From: Sphingobacterium prati
GTDB taxonomy: Bacteria; Bacteroidota; Bacteroidia; Sphingobacteriales; Sphingobacteriaceae
Direction: 5' to 3'
DNA length: 64,000 nt
NCBI RefSeq assembly: GCF_013167215.1
Contig: NZ_JABJWY010000034.1
Location: 372,001-436,000 of the forward strand
Shown: in pieces, positions 35,915-44,528 of the stretch
Numbering within the stretch: the first letter of the stretch is position 1
Layout of the letters: the number at the start of each line of letters is the position of its first letter
Position numbers and translations under genes: made by a program
The notes under the pieces: generated by a model
What the model was told of the DNA's origin: nothing
Seen by the model: the letters and a program-made list of their open reading frames with translations, nothing else
Databases searched by the model: none

Positions 35915-36020
35915 ACCTAGGCTAGACGAGAGGGAAACAACAGATAGCAAACAGCTGAAATAAAGATACTTACTAAAAAAATAAACGCCATTAAAGTTCA
36001 ATTACCCTTATGTTAAGAAA

Positions 36021-37643
36021 TTATGAAATACGGAACAGATACCCAGCGAGATCCTCGCTCTGTTCCAATTTTAGTTTTTTCCTTAAGCGGTGTCTGGCCA
36101 CCCGAAGGCTATCCTGGGAGATCCCCAGAAGGATTGCGATATCGGTATTGTTGAGATTGATTTTCAGCAATGCGATCAGACGCATATCGGCGGCCGTCAG
36201 ATCGGGAAACAGCTTGATCAATTTTTCAAAGAAACTATGATGTACGCGCTCAAATGTGCCCATAAATTCTTTCCAATGAATGCCCTGTGTAATGTGCTCA
36301 CTGATTTGTTGAACCATGCGTTGCATAGGTTTCTTCTGATCCCTTCGATCATCTTTGACTAGAGCCTTCAACTCGTCCCGCAGTCCCTCCAGAAATTGGT
36401 TGCTACGGATGAGGTTAAGCGTATGTGATGTCAGTTCTTTTTCCTTCAGGGTCAGCTCCTGTTTGAGTTGTTTGTCTTCCAACAATTGGTTTTTGAGCGC
36501 TATTTCAGCCAATTCGCGCTCGGCTTCCTGCTTCCGTGATTCGGCAATCTGGGTTTTGATCTTTATTTTTTGCCGGCTATAGAGTACGTAGGAAAGTATG
36601 CTTAATAGAATCAATACGAGTATCGTACCCAATAGCAAGATGGAATTCATCCGTTTGTTGGTCTGCAATTTCTCTATTTCCTCCGCCTTTTGGTTCATAT
36701 CATACAGTGCCTGAAAAAAAGCCGTATGGCGGGCGCCATCCACACTGTATAGTTCCAGTACCAGTTTTCGGCTCCGTTCTGCGTAGAAATAAGCACTATC
36801 CATCTGTCCGCTTAAAGCGTATGTTTTACTGAGGTCTTTTGTCGTTGATGCCATCTGATAGACATCGCCAAGGTTTTCAGCTAAGCGAAAAGCAAGTTGG
36901 GTCAATTGAATACTTTCAGGATATTTATTTGTTTTTCGAAAGATATCCCCCATGTTATTGATGATCACAATCTTTCCATAATTGTCCTGCGTTTGCTCAT
37001 ACAAATTTCTCGCCTTTTCAAAATGTGCATAAGCGCTGTCATATTTGCCCAGATCCTCATAGATACTGCCCAGGTTTTCATGAATCTTGGCTTCACCGTT
37101 GCGGTTCGTCTGTTCACGATAGATCGCCAAAGCCTGCTTTTGATAAACAAAGGCCGAATCGTAATGTCCCTCTTTTTCAAAAAGATGCCCGATATTCCCT
37201 AAGACTGAAGCTTCACCATTTCGGTCATTTTCACCTTTGAATGTGTGCAAGGCTTTGTTAAAATATTCTTTCGCGACATGATGTTGTTTATTGAAAATAT
37301 TGAGTTCGCCAATATCTGTCCAGTTGGATGCCAGTGATTGCTTTGCATTGATCTGCGTGTAGATACGGTCCGCCTGGAAATAATAATCCTGTGCCTGAGC
37401 GTAATGCCCCTGATTGACACACAACCAGCCGATCGCCTGTAAACAATTTCCCTGAAGCATTAAATCACGGTCATTAACGGCTTTTGCATATTGTTTTTTC
37501 ACTAAGGTAATTGCTGAATCTGGATAATTTTGACTCAATATTCGGATTTCCTTAAATGAATCCACTTGCGCCGTCGCCAACTGTGACAAAAACAGTTGCC
37601 CCAGAAGGACGACCGAAAATATGATTTTATTAAAAATTCTCAT
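36021..37643 (-). CDS. Membrane-anchored TPR protein with C-terminal LuxR-like HTH
   Basis: This 540-residue regulator begins at ATG 37643 with a signal peptide (QLFLSQLATAQ). Its exported half contains about six tetratricopeptide repeats (such as ASVLGNIGHLFEKEGHYDSAFVYQKQALAIY). One membrane helix (about 332-356), a coiled coil rich in Lys/Glu (about 360-430) and a cytoplasmic HTH (LTAADMRLIALLKINLNNTDIAILLGISQDSLRVARHRLRKKL) follow. This architecture is widespread but poorly studied in Bacteroidetes. It lies just upstream of the phytase operon on the same strand and may sense periplasmic conditions and act directly on DNA. Its target is not proven. Confidence 0.88.
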   Translation of the reverse strand: MRIFNKIIFSVVLLGQLFLSQLATAQVDSFKEIRILSQNYPDSAITLVKKQYAKAVNDRDLMLQGNCLQAIGWLCVNQGHYAQAQDYYFQADRIYTQINAKQSLASNWTDIGELNIFNKQHHVAKEYFNKALHTFKGENDRNGEASVLGNIGHLFEKEGHYDSAFVYQKQALAIYREQTNRNGEAKIHENLGSIYEDLGKYDSAYAHFEKARNLYEQTQDNYGKIVIINNMGDIFRKTNKYPESIQLTQLAFRLAENLGDVYQMASTTKDLSKTYALSGQMDSAYFYAERSRKLVLELYSVDGARHTAFFQALYDMNQKAEEIEKLQTNKRMNSILLLGTILVLILLSILSYVLYSRQKIKIKTQIAESRKQEAERELAEIALKNQLLEDKQLKQELTLKEKELTSHTLNLIRSNQFLEGLRDELKALVKDDRRDQKKPMQRMVQQISEHITQGIHWKEFMGTFERVHHSFFEKLIKLFPDLTAADMRLIALLKINLNNTDIAILLGISQDSLRVARHRLRKKLKLEQSEDLAGYLFRIS

Positions 37644-37666
37644 TTTTGCAGTAAATAATTGCCCAG

Positions 37667-37674
37667 CAAATTTA
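37667..37674 (-). promoter_or_regulatory. Candidate -7 element of the TPR/HTH regulator
   Basis: The minus strand reads TAAATTTG, an exact TAnnTTTG match, 23 bases before the ATG at 37643. Confidence 0.5.
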
Positions 37675-37797
37675 AGTGGAAACATGTTAAGAAAATATTA
37701 AATCCGATTAAACTTAATATGGTGCAAAGAACAAGCTACATCGCGACCTCAGGATAAGACAAAGCATACTTTTTCTTTGGTATTCTTCTGCTTATTC

Positions 37798-37863
37798 TTT
37801 ACCTATTCTTTGTTGTTTCTTTACCTATTCTTTGTTGTTTCTTTGCCTATTCTTTACCGTTTT
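37798..37863. repeat. Three tandem copies of a 22-bp pyrimidine-rich unit
   Basis: Units at 37798-37819 and 37820-37841 are identical; a third at 37842-37863 is diverged. They lie in the 575-base non-coding gap between the TPR/HTH regulator and the arginase terminator. The unit contains CCTATTCTTTG, and related ATTCTTT words recur on both sides. No coding function is seen. Confidence 0.85.
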
Positions 37864-37910
37864 TAGGCCATTTCTTCGTACCTCCTTCGGACCTTCTAGG
37901 GACTTGGTTT

Positions 37911-37954
37911 GCTGTTTCTTTGCTTATTCTTTGGTATAATACCAAAGAAACAGC
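37911..37954. repeat. Compound palindrome
   Basis: GCTGTTTCTTTG (37911-37922) pairs perfectly with CAAAGAAACAGC (37943-37954). Overlapping this, CTTTGGTAT (37929-37937) pairs with ATACCAAAG (37939-37947) around a single A. The two pairings exclude each other at the right arm. Confidence 0.8.
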
Positions 37955-38101
37955 CTTCAATGGTTCATGTTGGACATACCTTGCTAGCAACGAAGACTCT
38001 ACCATAAACGAAAAAGGGTCTAATAAAAGTAGGGACGAACTGGTTGAGATGGAACTTTGCCCTGGCTCCAATCAGGAGGCCACCGTGAAAACAGAAAAAA
38101 T

Positions 38102-38135
38102 AAGGGGTGTCCGATCTTAGCATCGAACACCCCTT
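38102..38135 (-). terminator. Terminator of the rocD-rocF operon
   Basis: Arms 38102-38115 and 38122-38135 pair over 14 positions with one mismatch/wobble. On the minus strand the stem runs into ATTTTTT, 127 bases after the arginase stop. Confidence 0.75.
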
Positions 38136-38261
38136 AGCAGCTATTGATTTGTTAAATATTAAAGCTGGCGCAATACAGAATCTTTTACTTAGTTGCAGTT
38201 AACATACAGCTGACGTAACGGCTAGCTTAAGCGATCGATCGCAACAAAGTCGTGCTACAGA

Positions 38262-39227
38262 TCAATACCCAGATTTAAGCTCAATCAAAGGTGTTATCCG
38301 TTCTAAAATATCAAAAGCGACCTCGGCCATCTTATTTCCTTTATTGTCCAGCAACGGATTTACTTCGACAATCTCGAAACAGGTTACTTTTCCCGAACGG
38401 ATGATTTCTTCCAATATCAGAACGATTTCCTTCGGCATAAAGCCTTTGGGGACCGGTGTCCCCGTACCGTCCGAAATCAATTCACTATCCATGCTATCCA
38501 CATCAAAAGAGATATAAATCATATCGCAGTCCTTCAAATTGGCCAATGCCTCGGCAACACAGTCTTCGATGCTCCGTTGACGAATTTCTTCGACACGGTA
38601 ATTTTTCACACCCAAACGCTCAATCAGCATATCCTCAGGCTCTTCGGTATCCCGAACGCCAAAATAGATTAAATTCGTAGGCTGAATCTTCTCGGCCGGA
38701 CCAGCAATACGTTTCAGCTTATTCCAGAATTCCTCTGTTGATTGATCAATTTCATTAATCTTACAAGACAGATTATCTTCATTCAACATGGCTGCCAAAG
38801 GCATCCCATGCATATTGCCGGAAGGCGTTGTATAGGGCGAATGAATATCCGCGTGGGCATCAACCCAAATCACCCCCAATTTTTTATCTGGGTAAGCCGA
38901 CTTAATCCCACTGATTGTGCCCATTGCCGAAGAATGGTCGCCCGAAAATACCAGCGGGAAATTACCAGCCGACAGACTGTCCTCCACAGTGGAAGCCACT
39001 TGCTTACATTGCTCGTAAATCTGCTGAATATGTTTACCAAAAGGATGATTATCATTTTGATAAATGGAACTATTTCGGGTAGGCACATCCACAAAGGGAT
39101 AATTGATAAAGTACTGACTCCCTTTGTTGATTGCCGCAATTTCAATAGCATCAATTCCTAAATCAGAACCCCTGGTACCCGCACCAATATCTGATCTGTT
39201 TTTGATCAATTCAATCATTTTCTTCAT
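38262..39227 (-). CDS. rocF: Arginase
   Basis: This 321-residue ureohydrolase splits arginine into ornithine and urea with a two-manganese centre. The metal-binding motifs are intact: [10 protein letters not shown] (His ligand), [11 protein letters not shown] (Asp/His ligands) and [10 protein letters not shown] (Asp ligands; family consensus SFDVDxxD). The length is typical of bacterial arginase rather than agmatinase. Its start codon overlaps the rocD stop by four bases, so ornithine made here is passed to the ornithine aminotransferase. A divergent Lrp-type regulator lies beyond rocD. Confidence 0.93.
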   Translation of the reverse strand: MKKMIELIKNRSDIGAGTRGSDLGIDAIEIAAINKGSQYFINYPFVDVPTRNSSIYQNDNHPFGKHIQQIYEQCKQVASTVEDSLSAGNFPLVFSGDHSSAMGTISGIKSAYPDKKLGVIWVDAHADIHSPYTTPSGNMHGMPLAAMLNEDNLSCKINEIDQSTEEFWNKLKRIAGPAEKIQPTNLIYFGVRDTEEPEDMLIERLGVKNYRVEEIRQRSIEDCVAEALANLKDCDMIYISFDVDSMDSELISDGTGTPVPKGFMPKEIVLILEEIIRSGKVTCFEIVEVNPLLDNKGNKMAEVAFDILERITPLIELKSGY

Positions 39228-40489
39228 CGTGCAGTCACATTAGTCAACGATCGCTCGATTATTTCCAGACAGCTGTTGATCTGGCTTTCGGTAATAACTA
39301 AAGGCGGAGCCAAACGAATTTTGTTGCCATGGGTAGGTTTTGCCAGCAAACCATTCTCCTTAAACTCCAGACAAATATTCCATGCCAGGTCACTTTCTTC
39401 ACTGGCATTGATCACAATGGCTGTCAATAGTCCTTTACCCCTAACCTCGGTAATGATATCCAATTTAGTGGCAATCTTCCGTAATCCTTGCAGAAATAGA
39501 TCGCCCATTTGGCGTGCATTCTTGACCAGATCTTCATCCAGCACGACCTGCAATGCCTCCATAGCGACTGCGCAAGCCAAAGGATTACCACCATAGGTAG
39601 AGCCATGCTCACCGGGTTTGATACATAACATAATCGCATCATCTGCCAACACCGCAGACACCGGCAATACACCTCCGGATAGGGCCTTACCCAATATCAA
39701 TACATCTGGCTTACTTGCACTGTTTACATCGTCAATGGCATAAGATGCCAGCATACTTCCGGTTCGCGCGATACCCGTCTGAATTTCATCCGCAATAAAG
39801 AGCACATTATAAGTGCTACACAACTGGCGCACACATTTTAGATAATCCGCATCTGGAACCACAATACCCGCTTCGCCCTGAATAGGCTCCACAATAAATC
39901 CGGCAATATTTTTATCCTGTTTGAACAGTACTTCCAGTGCTTCGATATCATTGTAGGGCACCAAGGCAATCCCTTCCACAAATGGACCGAAATCATTGGT
40001 CGCAGTCGTATCGTTTGAAGCAGATATCACCGAAATGGTACGTCCATGAAAATTATCTTTGGCAAAAACTATTTTAGCTTGATTCTGTGCTATACCCTTC
40101 ACTTGGTACGCCCACTTACGACAGAGTTTCATCGCCGTCTCAACAGCCTCTACACCAGAGTTCATGACCAGCGCTTTATCGAATCCGAATAGTTTGCAGA
40201 TCATTTCTTCAAAATCGCCTAATTTATTGTTATAGAAAGCGCGTGAGGTCAAGGTTAACTTTTGGGCTTGGTCCGTCAATGCAGCAATAATCCGCGGATG
40301 ACAATGTCCTTGATTGACTGCTGAATAGGCGGATAGAAAATCAAAATAAGACTTACCGTCAACATCCCAGACCATAACACCAGCTGCCCGTTCCAACACA
40401 ACTGGTAAAGGATGATAGTTATGTGCTCCATATTTTTCTTCCTTGGCCACGAATACTGCGCTATTTCCTTGTTTAGATACTATACTCAT
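39224..40489 (-). CDS. rocD: Ornithine aminotransferase
   Basis: This 421-residue class III PLP aminotransferase converts ornithine and 2-oxoglutarate to glutamate semialdehyde and glutamate. It has [26 protein letters not shown] at the start, [58 protein letters not shown] and the PLP lysine in [13 protein letters not shown], all diagnostic for OAT. The ATG at 40489 is preferred; the upstream TTG-led extension overlaps the promoter. It is first in the rocD-rocF operon for arginine catabolism. Confidence 0.95.
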   Translation of the reverse strand: MSIVSKQGNSAVFVAKEEKYGAHNYHPLPVVLERAAGVMVWDVDGKSYFDFLSAYSAVNQGHCHPRIIAALTDQAQKLTLTSRAFYNNKLGDFEEMICKLFGFDKALVMNSGVEAVETAMKLCRKWAYQVKGIAQNQAKIVFAKDNFHGRTISVISASNDTTATNDFGPFVEGIALVPYNDIEALEVLFKQDKNIAGFIVEPIQGEAGIVVPDADYLKCVRQLCSTYNVLFIADEIQTGIARTGSMLASYAIDDVNSASKPDVLILGKALSGGVLPVSAVLADDAIMLCIKPGEHGSTYGGNPLACAVAMEALQVVLDEDLVKNARQMGDLFLQGLRKIATKLDIITEVRGKGLLTAIVINASEESDLAWNICLEFKENGLLAKPTHGNKIRLAPPLVITESQINSCLEIIERSLTNVTAR

Positions 40490-40516
40490 AATTTGGATTT
40501 TATTTTCAAATAATAA

Positions 40517-40524
40517 CAAATATA
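40517..40524 (-). promoter_or_regulatory. -7 promoter element of rocD
   Basis: The minus strand reads TATATTTG, an exact TAnnTTTG match, 27 bases before the rocD ATG. Confidence 0.55.
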
Positions 40525-40558
40525 CAATTTTTACTATTTTTAAGATAAAACAAAGTAA

Positions 40559-40581
40559 TTTAACACTAAATTAGCGTTAAA
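40559..40581. promoter_or_regulatory. Lrp-type operator palindrome between rocD and lrp
   Basis: A 23-base palindrome centred on 40570 has matched outer arms TTTAAC/GTTAAA and inner CTAA/TTAG, with one mismatched pair plus the centre. It lies 32 bases before the lrp-like ATG and upstream of the rocD -7 box, the expected site for shared control by the divergent regulator. Confidence 0.6.
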
Positions 40582-40613
40582 ATATTAAAATTAACTTTCA
40601 TACCTACATAACA

Positions 40614-41066
40614 ATGAACGGCATTGATGAATTTGACCTTCAGATTTTAAAATACTTGGATGCAGATGGCCGAATGGCCTATTCCGCAATTGCTACTGCA
40701 TTGGGTGTATCCAACACCATGATCCATCAACGGATCAATCGCTTAATGGAACAAGGCATACTGACCGGTATAAAACCTGTATTGGATGAAAAAAGATTAG
40801 GTTATGACTGGGCAGCTTTTACGGGTTTGAGCCTTGAAAAAGATCATGACTCAGGCCGTATTATTGCGGAATTGAAAAAAATACCTGAAGTAACGGAATG
40901 TTATTACATCACTGGAAATTATACCTTGTACATTAAGATTATTGCCAAAAACCATGAGCATATGCGCCAGTTGCTTTATGAAAAAATTGACAATATTCCT
41001 GGCATCGCTAAAACAGATTCGCTCATCGAATTGGGTTGCGCTTTTAAACGCAATATTATCCTTTAG
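40614..41066 (+). CDS. Lrp/AsnC-family regulator of arginine catabolism
   Basis: This 150-residue regulator has an N-terminal HTH (DLQILKYLDADGRMAYSAIATALGVSNTMIHQRINRLMEQGIL) and a C-terminal RAM ligand-binding fold (KIPEVTECYYITGNYTLYIKIIAKNHEHMRQLLYEKI). It assembles as dimers or octamers and senses an amino acid. Being divergent from rocD-rocF with a palindrome between, it is probably the arginine- or ornithine-responsive regulator of those genes, like other OAT-linked Lrp proteins. The ligand is inferred. Confidence 0.92.
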   Translation: MNGIDEFDLQILKYLDADGRMAYSAIATALGVSNTMIHQRINRLMEQGILTGIKPVLDEKRLGYDWAAFTGLSLEKDHDSGRIIAELKKIPEVTECYYITGNYTLYIKIIAKNHEHMRQLLYEKIDNIPGIAKTDSLIELGCAFKRNIIL

Positions 41067-41086
41067 CAACAACTGCTCGTGCAACT

Positions 41087-41124
41087 GGTCTTGAATCTAC
41101 AGCAACAACAATGGATTCAGGACC
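41087..41124. terminator. Possible shared terminator downstream of lrp
   Basis: Arms 41087-41097 and 41114-41124 pair over 11 positions with one wobble and a 16-base loop, between the lrp-like gene and a convergent small gene. No strong T run, so this is tentative. Confidence 0.4.
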
Positions 41125-41130
41125 TTATTG

Positions 41131-41316
41131 TTACTTGCCGATATTTGCCAGCTCTTCTTCTGTCCAATAAATTAATTCCCGCAATACATACACGTTTTCA
41201 TAACTTCCCAATCCATCTATATAATCCCACAAATCACCCTCAACTTTAACCGGCCTACCATGATGCAGTATATCGTATCCATTGTCCAACCAATTTTGTA
41301 TCTGCTCTTTATCCAT
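41131..41316 (-). CDS. Small hypothetical protein
   Basis: I do not recognise this 61-residue acidic protein (QIQNWLDNGYDILHHGRPVK, then tryptophan-rich WTEEELANIGK). It has no signal peptide or membrane helix. The composition is protein-like rather than random, it is convergent with the lrp-like gene, and no competing frame is present, so it is probably real. Confidence 0.6.
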   Translation of the reverse strand: MDKEQIQNWLDNGYDILHHGRPVKVEGDLWDYIDGLGSYENVYVLRELIYWTEEELANIGK

Positions 41317-41500
41317 ATTTATATAATCTTATTGTTAATATTTACATTAAATGATCACCTCAAATATAAGGCATTTTTATCAGGGAAATAAAGCTGCTCA
41401 ACAAGAAAATTAAAATCCAGCATTTGATTAAAACATAGACTTCTTTATTAAGTTTTTCTGGCTAAAATAACTGATTTAAGATTAAATAAGGTATATTCGT

Positions 41501-41764
41501 ATGAAACCAAATTGCATAATTATGGCAGATTTTTTCTATGTTGGCTATGAAGGTGAAGACGAATTGCTCGAACTCGTAGCGGTATCAACCATCCAATCCC
41601 TCCTCTATTTTCAAGACGCCGATCAAGAAGATTTTACAACAATAAAAACATCCATTGATCAAAACTTTATTGTTGAGGAAGATCTGATCACTGTGGCCGA
41701 TACCTTGCGACTGGATCAATCCATAGTACGCTTCACTCCCGGGAAACCAAACTATAAAGATTAA
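41501..41764 (+). CDS. Small hypothetical acidic protein
   Basis: This is an 87-residue protein of unknown function, strongly acidic (GYEGEDELLELVAV, QDADQEDFTTI) with a probable cytoplasmic location. Residue 8 is a second Met (MADFFYVGYEG), which could be the true start at 41522. It stands alone before the Rossmann oxidoreductase gene. The preceding 184 bases (41317-41500) show nothing recognisable. Confidence 0.55.
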   Translation: MKPNCIIMADFFYVGYEGEDELLELVAVSTIQSLLYFQDADQEDFTTIKTSIDQNFIVEEDLITVADTLRLDQSIVRFTPGKPNYKD

Positions 41765-41864
41765 GTTTCCGGTATAAATCTAGGCTTAGTAACAGTAACA
41801 ATATCACGATAATGAACAGGATTACCTGCGCATCATTTGGTATGGAACGAAAAAAATAAACAAC

Positions 41865-42524
41865 ATGAGAGCAGTCTTAATTGGCGGATCTGGCGCAACC
41901 GGAAGAATACTTGTGCAAGATTTATTGAAGTCAACGGAATTTACCGAAGTTGTCGTCCTCCTGCGTCGCAAGACATTTGACGAACAGCCCAAATTACAGC
42001 AGGTTATTGTGGATTTCAACAAGCTACAGGAATTTGAACAGTATATTCGGGGCGATGTCGCGATCTCCTGCCTTGGCACCACAGCCAAAGATGCGGGCAG
42101 CAAAGACGCCCAGTGGAGAGTGGACCATGATCTCAATCTACAATTTGCAGCTTTGGCCAAGAAAAATGAAATCCCTTGTTTTGTATTGCTGTCGGCAGTC
42201 AATGCTGACGCTGGTTCGAAAATTTTCTATAATCGAATGAAAGGAAGCTTAGAACAACATATTAAGGCACTTGATTTCCGCAAGCTTATTATTGTACAAC
42301 CCGGCGGTTTAATCCGTCCAAACACAGACCGTGTAGGTGAAAAGATTGGCATAAGTGCATTAAAAGCCTTTAACCGCATTGGCCTTTTCAAGGCTTACGA
42401 AGCACTTCCTGTTGCAATTGTAGCCCTGGCTATGTTCCAGGCCATTCGTAGCTGTAAAGGATCCATCAACATCATCTCTGTAAAAGACATCAAACAATTA
42501 GCAGAAAAAGCAGATCAGCGGTAA
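41865..42524 (+). CDS. NAD(P)-binding Rossmann-fold oxidoreductase (atypical SDR)
   Basis: This 219-residue protein starts with a dinucleotide-binding motif AVLIGGSGATGRILVQDLL and has ISCLGTTAKDAGSKDAQWRVDHDLNLQFAALAKKNEIPCFVLLSAVNAD, as in the HTATIP2/YwnB-like NAD(P)H-binding branch of atypical short-chain dehydrogenases. The later YNRMKGSLEQHIKALDFRKLIIVQPGGL fits this branch. The substrate is unknown; relatives are linked to redox sensing. No operon partner is evident, since the alkaline phosphatase gene 104 bases on has its own start region. Confidence 0.85.
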   Translation: MRAVLIGGSGATGRILVQDLLKSTEFTEVVVLLRRKTFDEQPKLQQVIVDFNKLQEFEQYIRGDVAISCLGTTAKDAGSKDAQWRVDHDLNLQFAALAKKNEIPCFVLLSAVNADAGSKIFYNRMKGSLEQHIKALDFRKLIIVQPGGLIRPNTDRVGEKIGISALKAFNRIGLFKAYEALPVAIVALAMFQAIRSCKGSINIISVKDIKQLAEKADQR

Positions 42525-42628
42525 CCGCAATACCAGTGGGTGTATAAAGAACATTCATAATAATGAATTAACAATTAGCTAATGCTAGCTTGTTAATTTG
42601 CGGACATTTATTATTATTTATCACACTA

Positions 42629-44041
42629 ATGAAAAAACACTTTTTATTCCTCTTTCTCTTTGCTTTTATCCAGGTATTTCCAGCTTTTAGCCAAGAGGCA
42701 AAATATATCTTTTACCTGATCGGTGATGGAATGGGCCTCAATCAAGTCAACCTGACTGAAATACACCGTGCCGAAAGCCAGCAAAAAAATAACCCCATAC
42801 CGCTTGTGTTTACGCAGTTTCCCCATGTTGGTTTTGCTTCGACACATTCACAATCCAACGGCGTTACCGATTCCGGAGCTGGCGGTACCGCACTTGCCGT
42901 TGGCAAAAAGACAAAGAATGGTGTTATTGGCATGGACAGCACCGGAACAGTTGCGTACAAAAGTATTGCTTATGCAGCCAAAGAAAAAGGAAAGAAAGTC
43001 GGCATCATCACAAGTGTGAGCATTGACCATGCCACGCCAGCTTCGTTTTATGCCCATCAACCCGACCGGGGTATGTACTACGAAATCGGAAAAGAAATTA
43101 TCAGCTCCAATTTTGACTTCTTCGGCGGATCCAATTTCTTAAAACCTGAGACTAGCTTTGACAAAAGGACGGTACCTTCCCTTTTTCCACTATTCAAAAA
43201 AGCAGGATACCAGGTTTTGAAGGGAAAAGATGCCTATACGCAATACCCGCGCAAATCTGATAAAATTATCCTCATGAACACCGAGGGAACGGCAACTGAT
43301 GCTTTAAAATATGCCATAGATCAAAAGCCCGCAGACCTAAAGCTAGCCGATATTACTGCAGCAGCTATCCAATCGCTGGAACTGAATAACAAAAATGGTT
43401 TCTTTTTAATGGTCGAAGGTGGAAAAATAGACTGGGCATGCCATGCAAATGATGCTGCTACCACCATCCAGGAAGTCCTGGACTTTAATTCCGCTGCGGA
43501 ACTGGTCTTTGAATTCTATAAGCAACATCCCAATGAAACGCTTATTGTCGTGACAGCAGACCACGAAACAGGTGGATTGGGTATCGGCAACGGTAGCTCG
43601 ACATTAAAAACTAAATTGCTGACCAACCAAAAATTATCGCATGCCAAACTGTCAAATGAGATCGGTAATCTGCGCAAAAGTAAAGCAAATGCTTCCTGGG
43701 ATGATCTGAAAAACTTACTTTCGATACACACAGGGTTGTATAATCAAATAAAAGTGAATACAGATGACGACAAAATGCTAAAAGAGGCCTTTCAGCGAAG
43801 CTTTGTCGATCATCAAAATGAAACCGCAAAAAGTCTGTATGCAAGTGATGACAAAATCGCTGCTTTAAGTATCGCCATATTGAACCGCATGGGCTCAGTA
43901 GCCTGGGCTTCCAACAACCATTCGGCTGCCTATGCCCCTGTCTACGCCATAGGCGTGGGCGCTGAACAGTTCAATCAGAAAATGGACAATACCGATATAC
44001 CGAAAAAAATAGCAATAGCTGCCAAGCTAAGTCTGGATTAA
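42629..44041 (+). CDS. Alkaline phosphatase (PhoA superfamily)
   Basis: This 470-residue periplasmic phosphomonoesterase starts at ATG 42629, giving a signal peptide ending FPAFSQ. The two-zinc/magnesium site is visible: YLIGDGMGLNQVNL (Asp33), NGVTDSGAGGTALAVGKKT with nucleophile Ser82, MVEGGKIDWACHANDAATTIQEVLDF, VVTADHETGGLGIG and a late SNNHSAAYAPVYAIG His ligand. All key residues are present. It is in its own unit ending in a strong hairpin; phosphate control is likely but no Pho box was identified. It could complement the phytase in phosphate acquisition. Confidence 0.94.
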   Translation: MKKHFLFLFLFAFIQVFPAFSQEAKYIFYLIGDGMGLNQVNLTEIHRAESQQKNNPIPLVFTQFPHVGFASTHSQSNGVTDSGAGGTALAVGKKTKNGVIGMDSTGTVAYKSIAYAAKEKGKKVGIITSVSIDHATPASFYAHQPDRGMYYEIGKEIISSNFDFFGGSNFLKPETSFDKRTVPSLFPLFKKAGYQVLKGKDAYTQYPRKSDKIILMNTEGTATDALKYAIDQKPADLKLADITAAAIQSLELNNKNGFFLMVEGGKIDWACHANDAATTIQEVLDFNSAAELVFEFYKQHPNETLIVVTADHETGGLGIGNGSSTLKTKLLTNQKLSHAKLSNEIGNLRKSKANASWDDLKNLLSIHTGLYNQIKVNTDDDKMLKEAFQRSFVDHQNETAKSLYASDDKIAALSIAILNRMGSVAWASNNHSAAYAPVYAIGVGAEQFNQKMDNTDIPKKIAIAAKLSLD

Positions 44042-44046
44042 AAACA

Positions 44047-44079
44047 AAAAATCCCCAGGATAATTCCTGGGGATTTTTT
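44047..44079. terminator. Bidirectional terminator between alkaline phosphatase and tRNA genes
   Basis: ATCCCCAGGA (44051-44060) and TCCTGGGGAT (44065-44074) pair perfectly around TAAT, flanked by A and T runs. It lies between a plus-strand gene end and minus-strand tRNA 3' ends. Confidence 0.9.
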
Positions 44080-44080
44080 G

Positions 44081-44153
<73 letters not shown>

Positions 44154-44186
44154 TTTTTAAAGAAGTTTGATGAGTAACACTCGAAG

Positions 44187-44259
<73 letters not shown>

Positions 44260-44394
44260 GTTAACTTCTTTTCAATCGTTAAAACGGCTTTCCGTTTTAA
44301 GATGCTGCAAATATCGAAAGCCTAAATCAAAAATACAAGTCTACTGAAATAATTTTTGCCCATGACAGCCCAAATAATTATAAATCAACATCAT

Positions 44395-44402
44395 TATTTT
44401 TG
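44395..44402 (+). promoter_or_regulatory. Candidate -7 element upstream of clpB
   Basis: TATTTTTG matches TAnnTTTG, 126 bases before the clpB ATG. No CIRCE-type heat-shock repeat was seen in 44260-44528. Confidence 0.35.
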
Positions 44403-44528
44403 TACCCTGAAAATTTGTCACGATTCAATAAATATTAATGCCATTTTTTCCGAAATATCCCGTAAAACCTGAATGGCATTTCAATTGTTATATCTGATGC
44501 ATATCAACAGAACTTTAATTAGTAGAGC

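Noticed and set aside
37798..37863. Tandem 22-bp units as a CRISPR array
   Set aside because: Units are directly adjacent without spacers, and no cas gene is present.
37847..38120. Two opposing open frames of 66 and 74 residues in the 37.7-38.2 kb gap
   Set aside because: Low-complexity translation overlapping repeats and the terminator, with no start signals.
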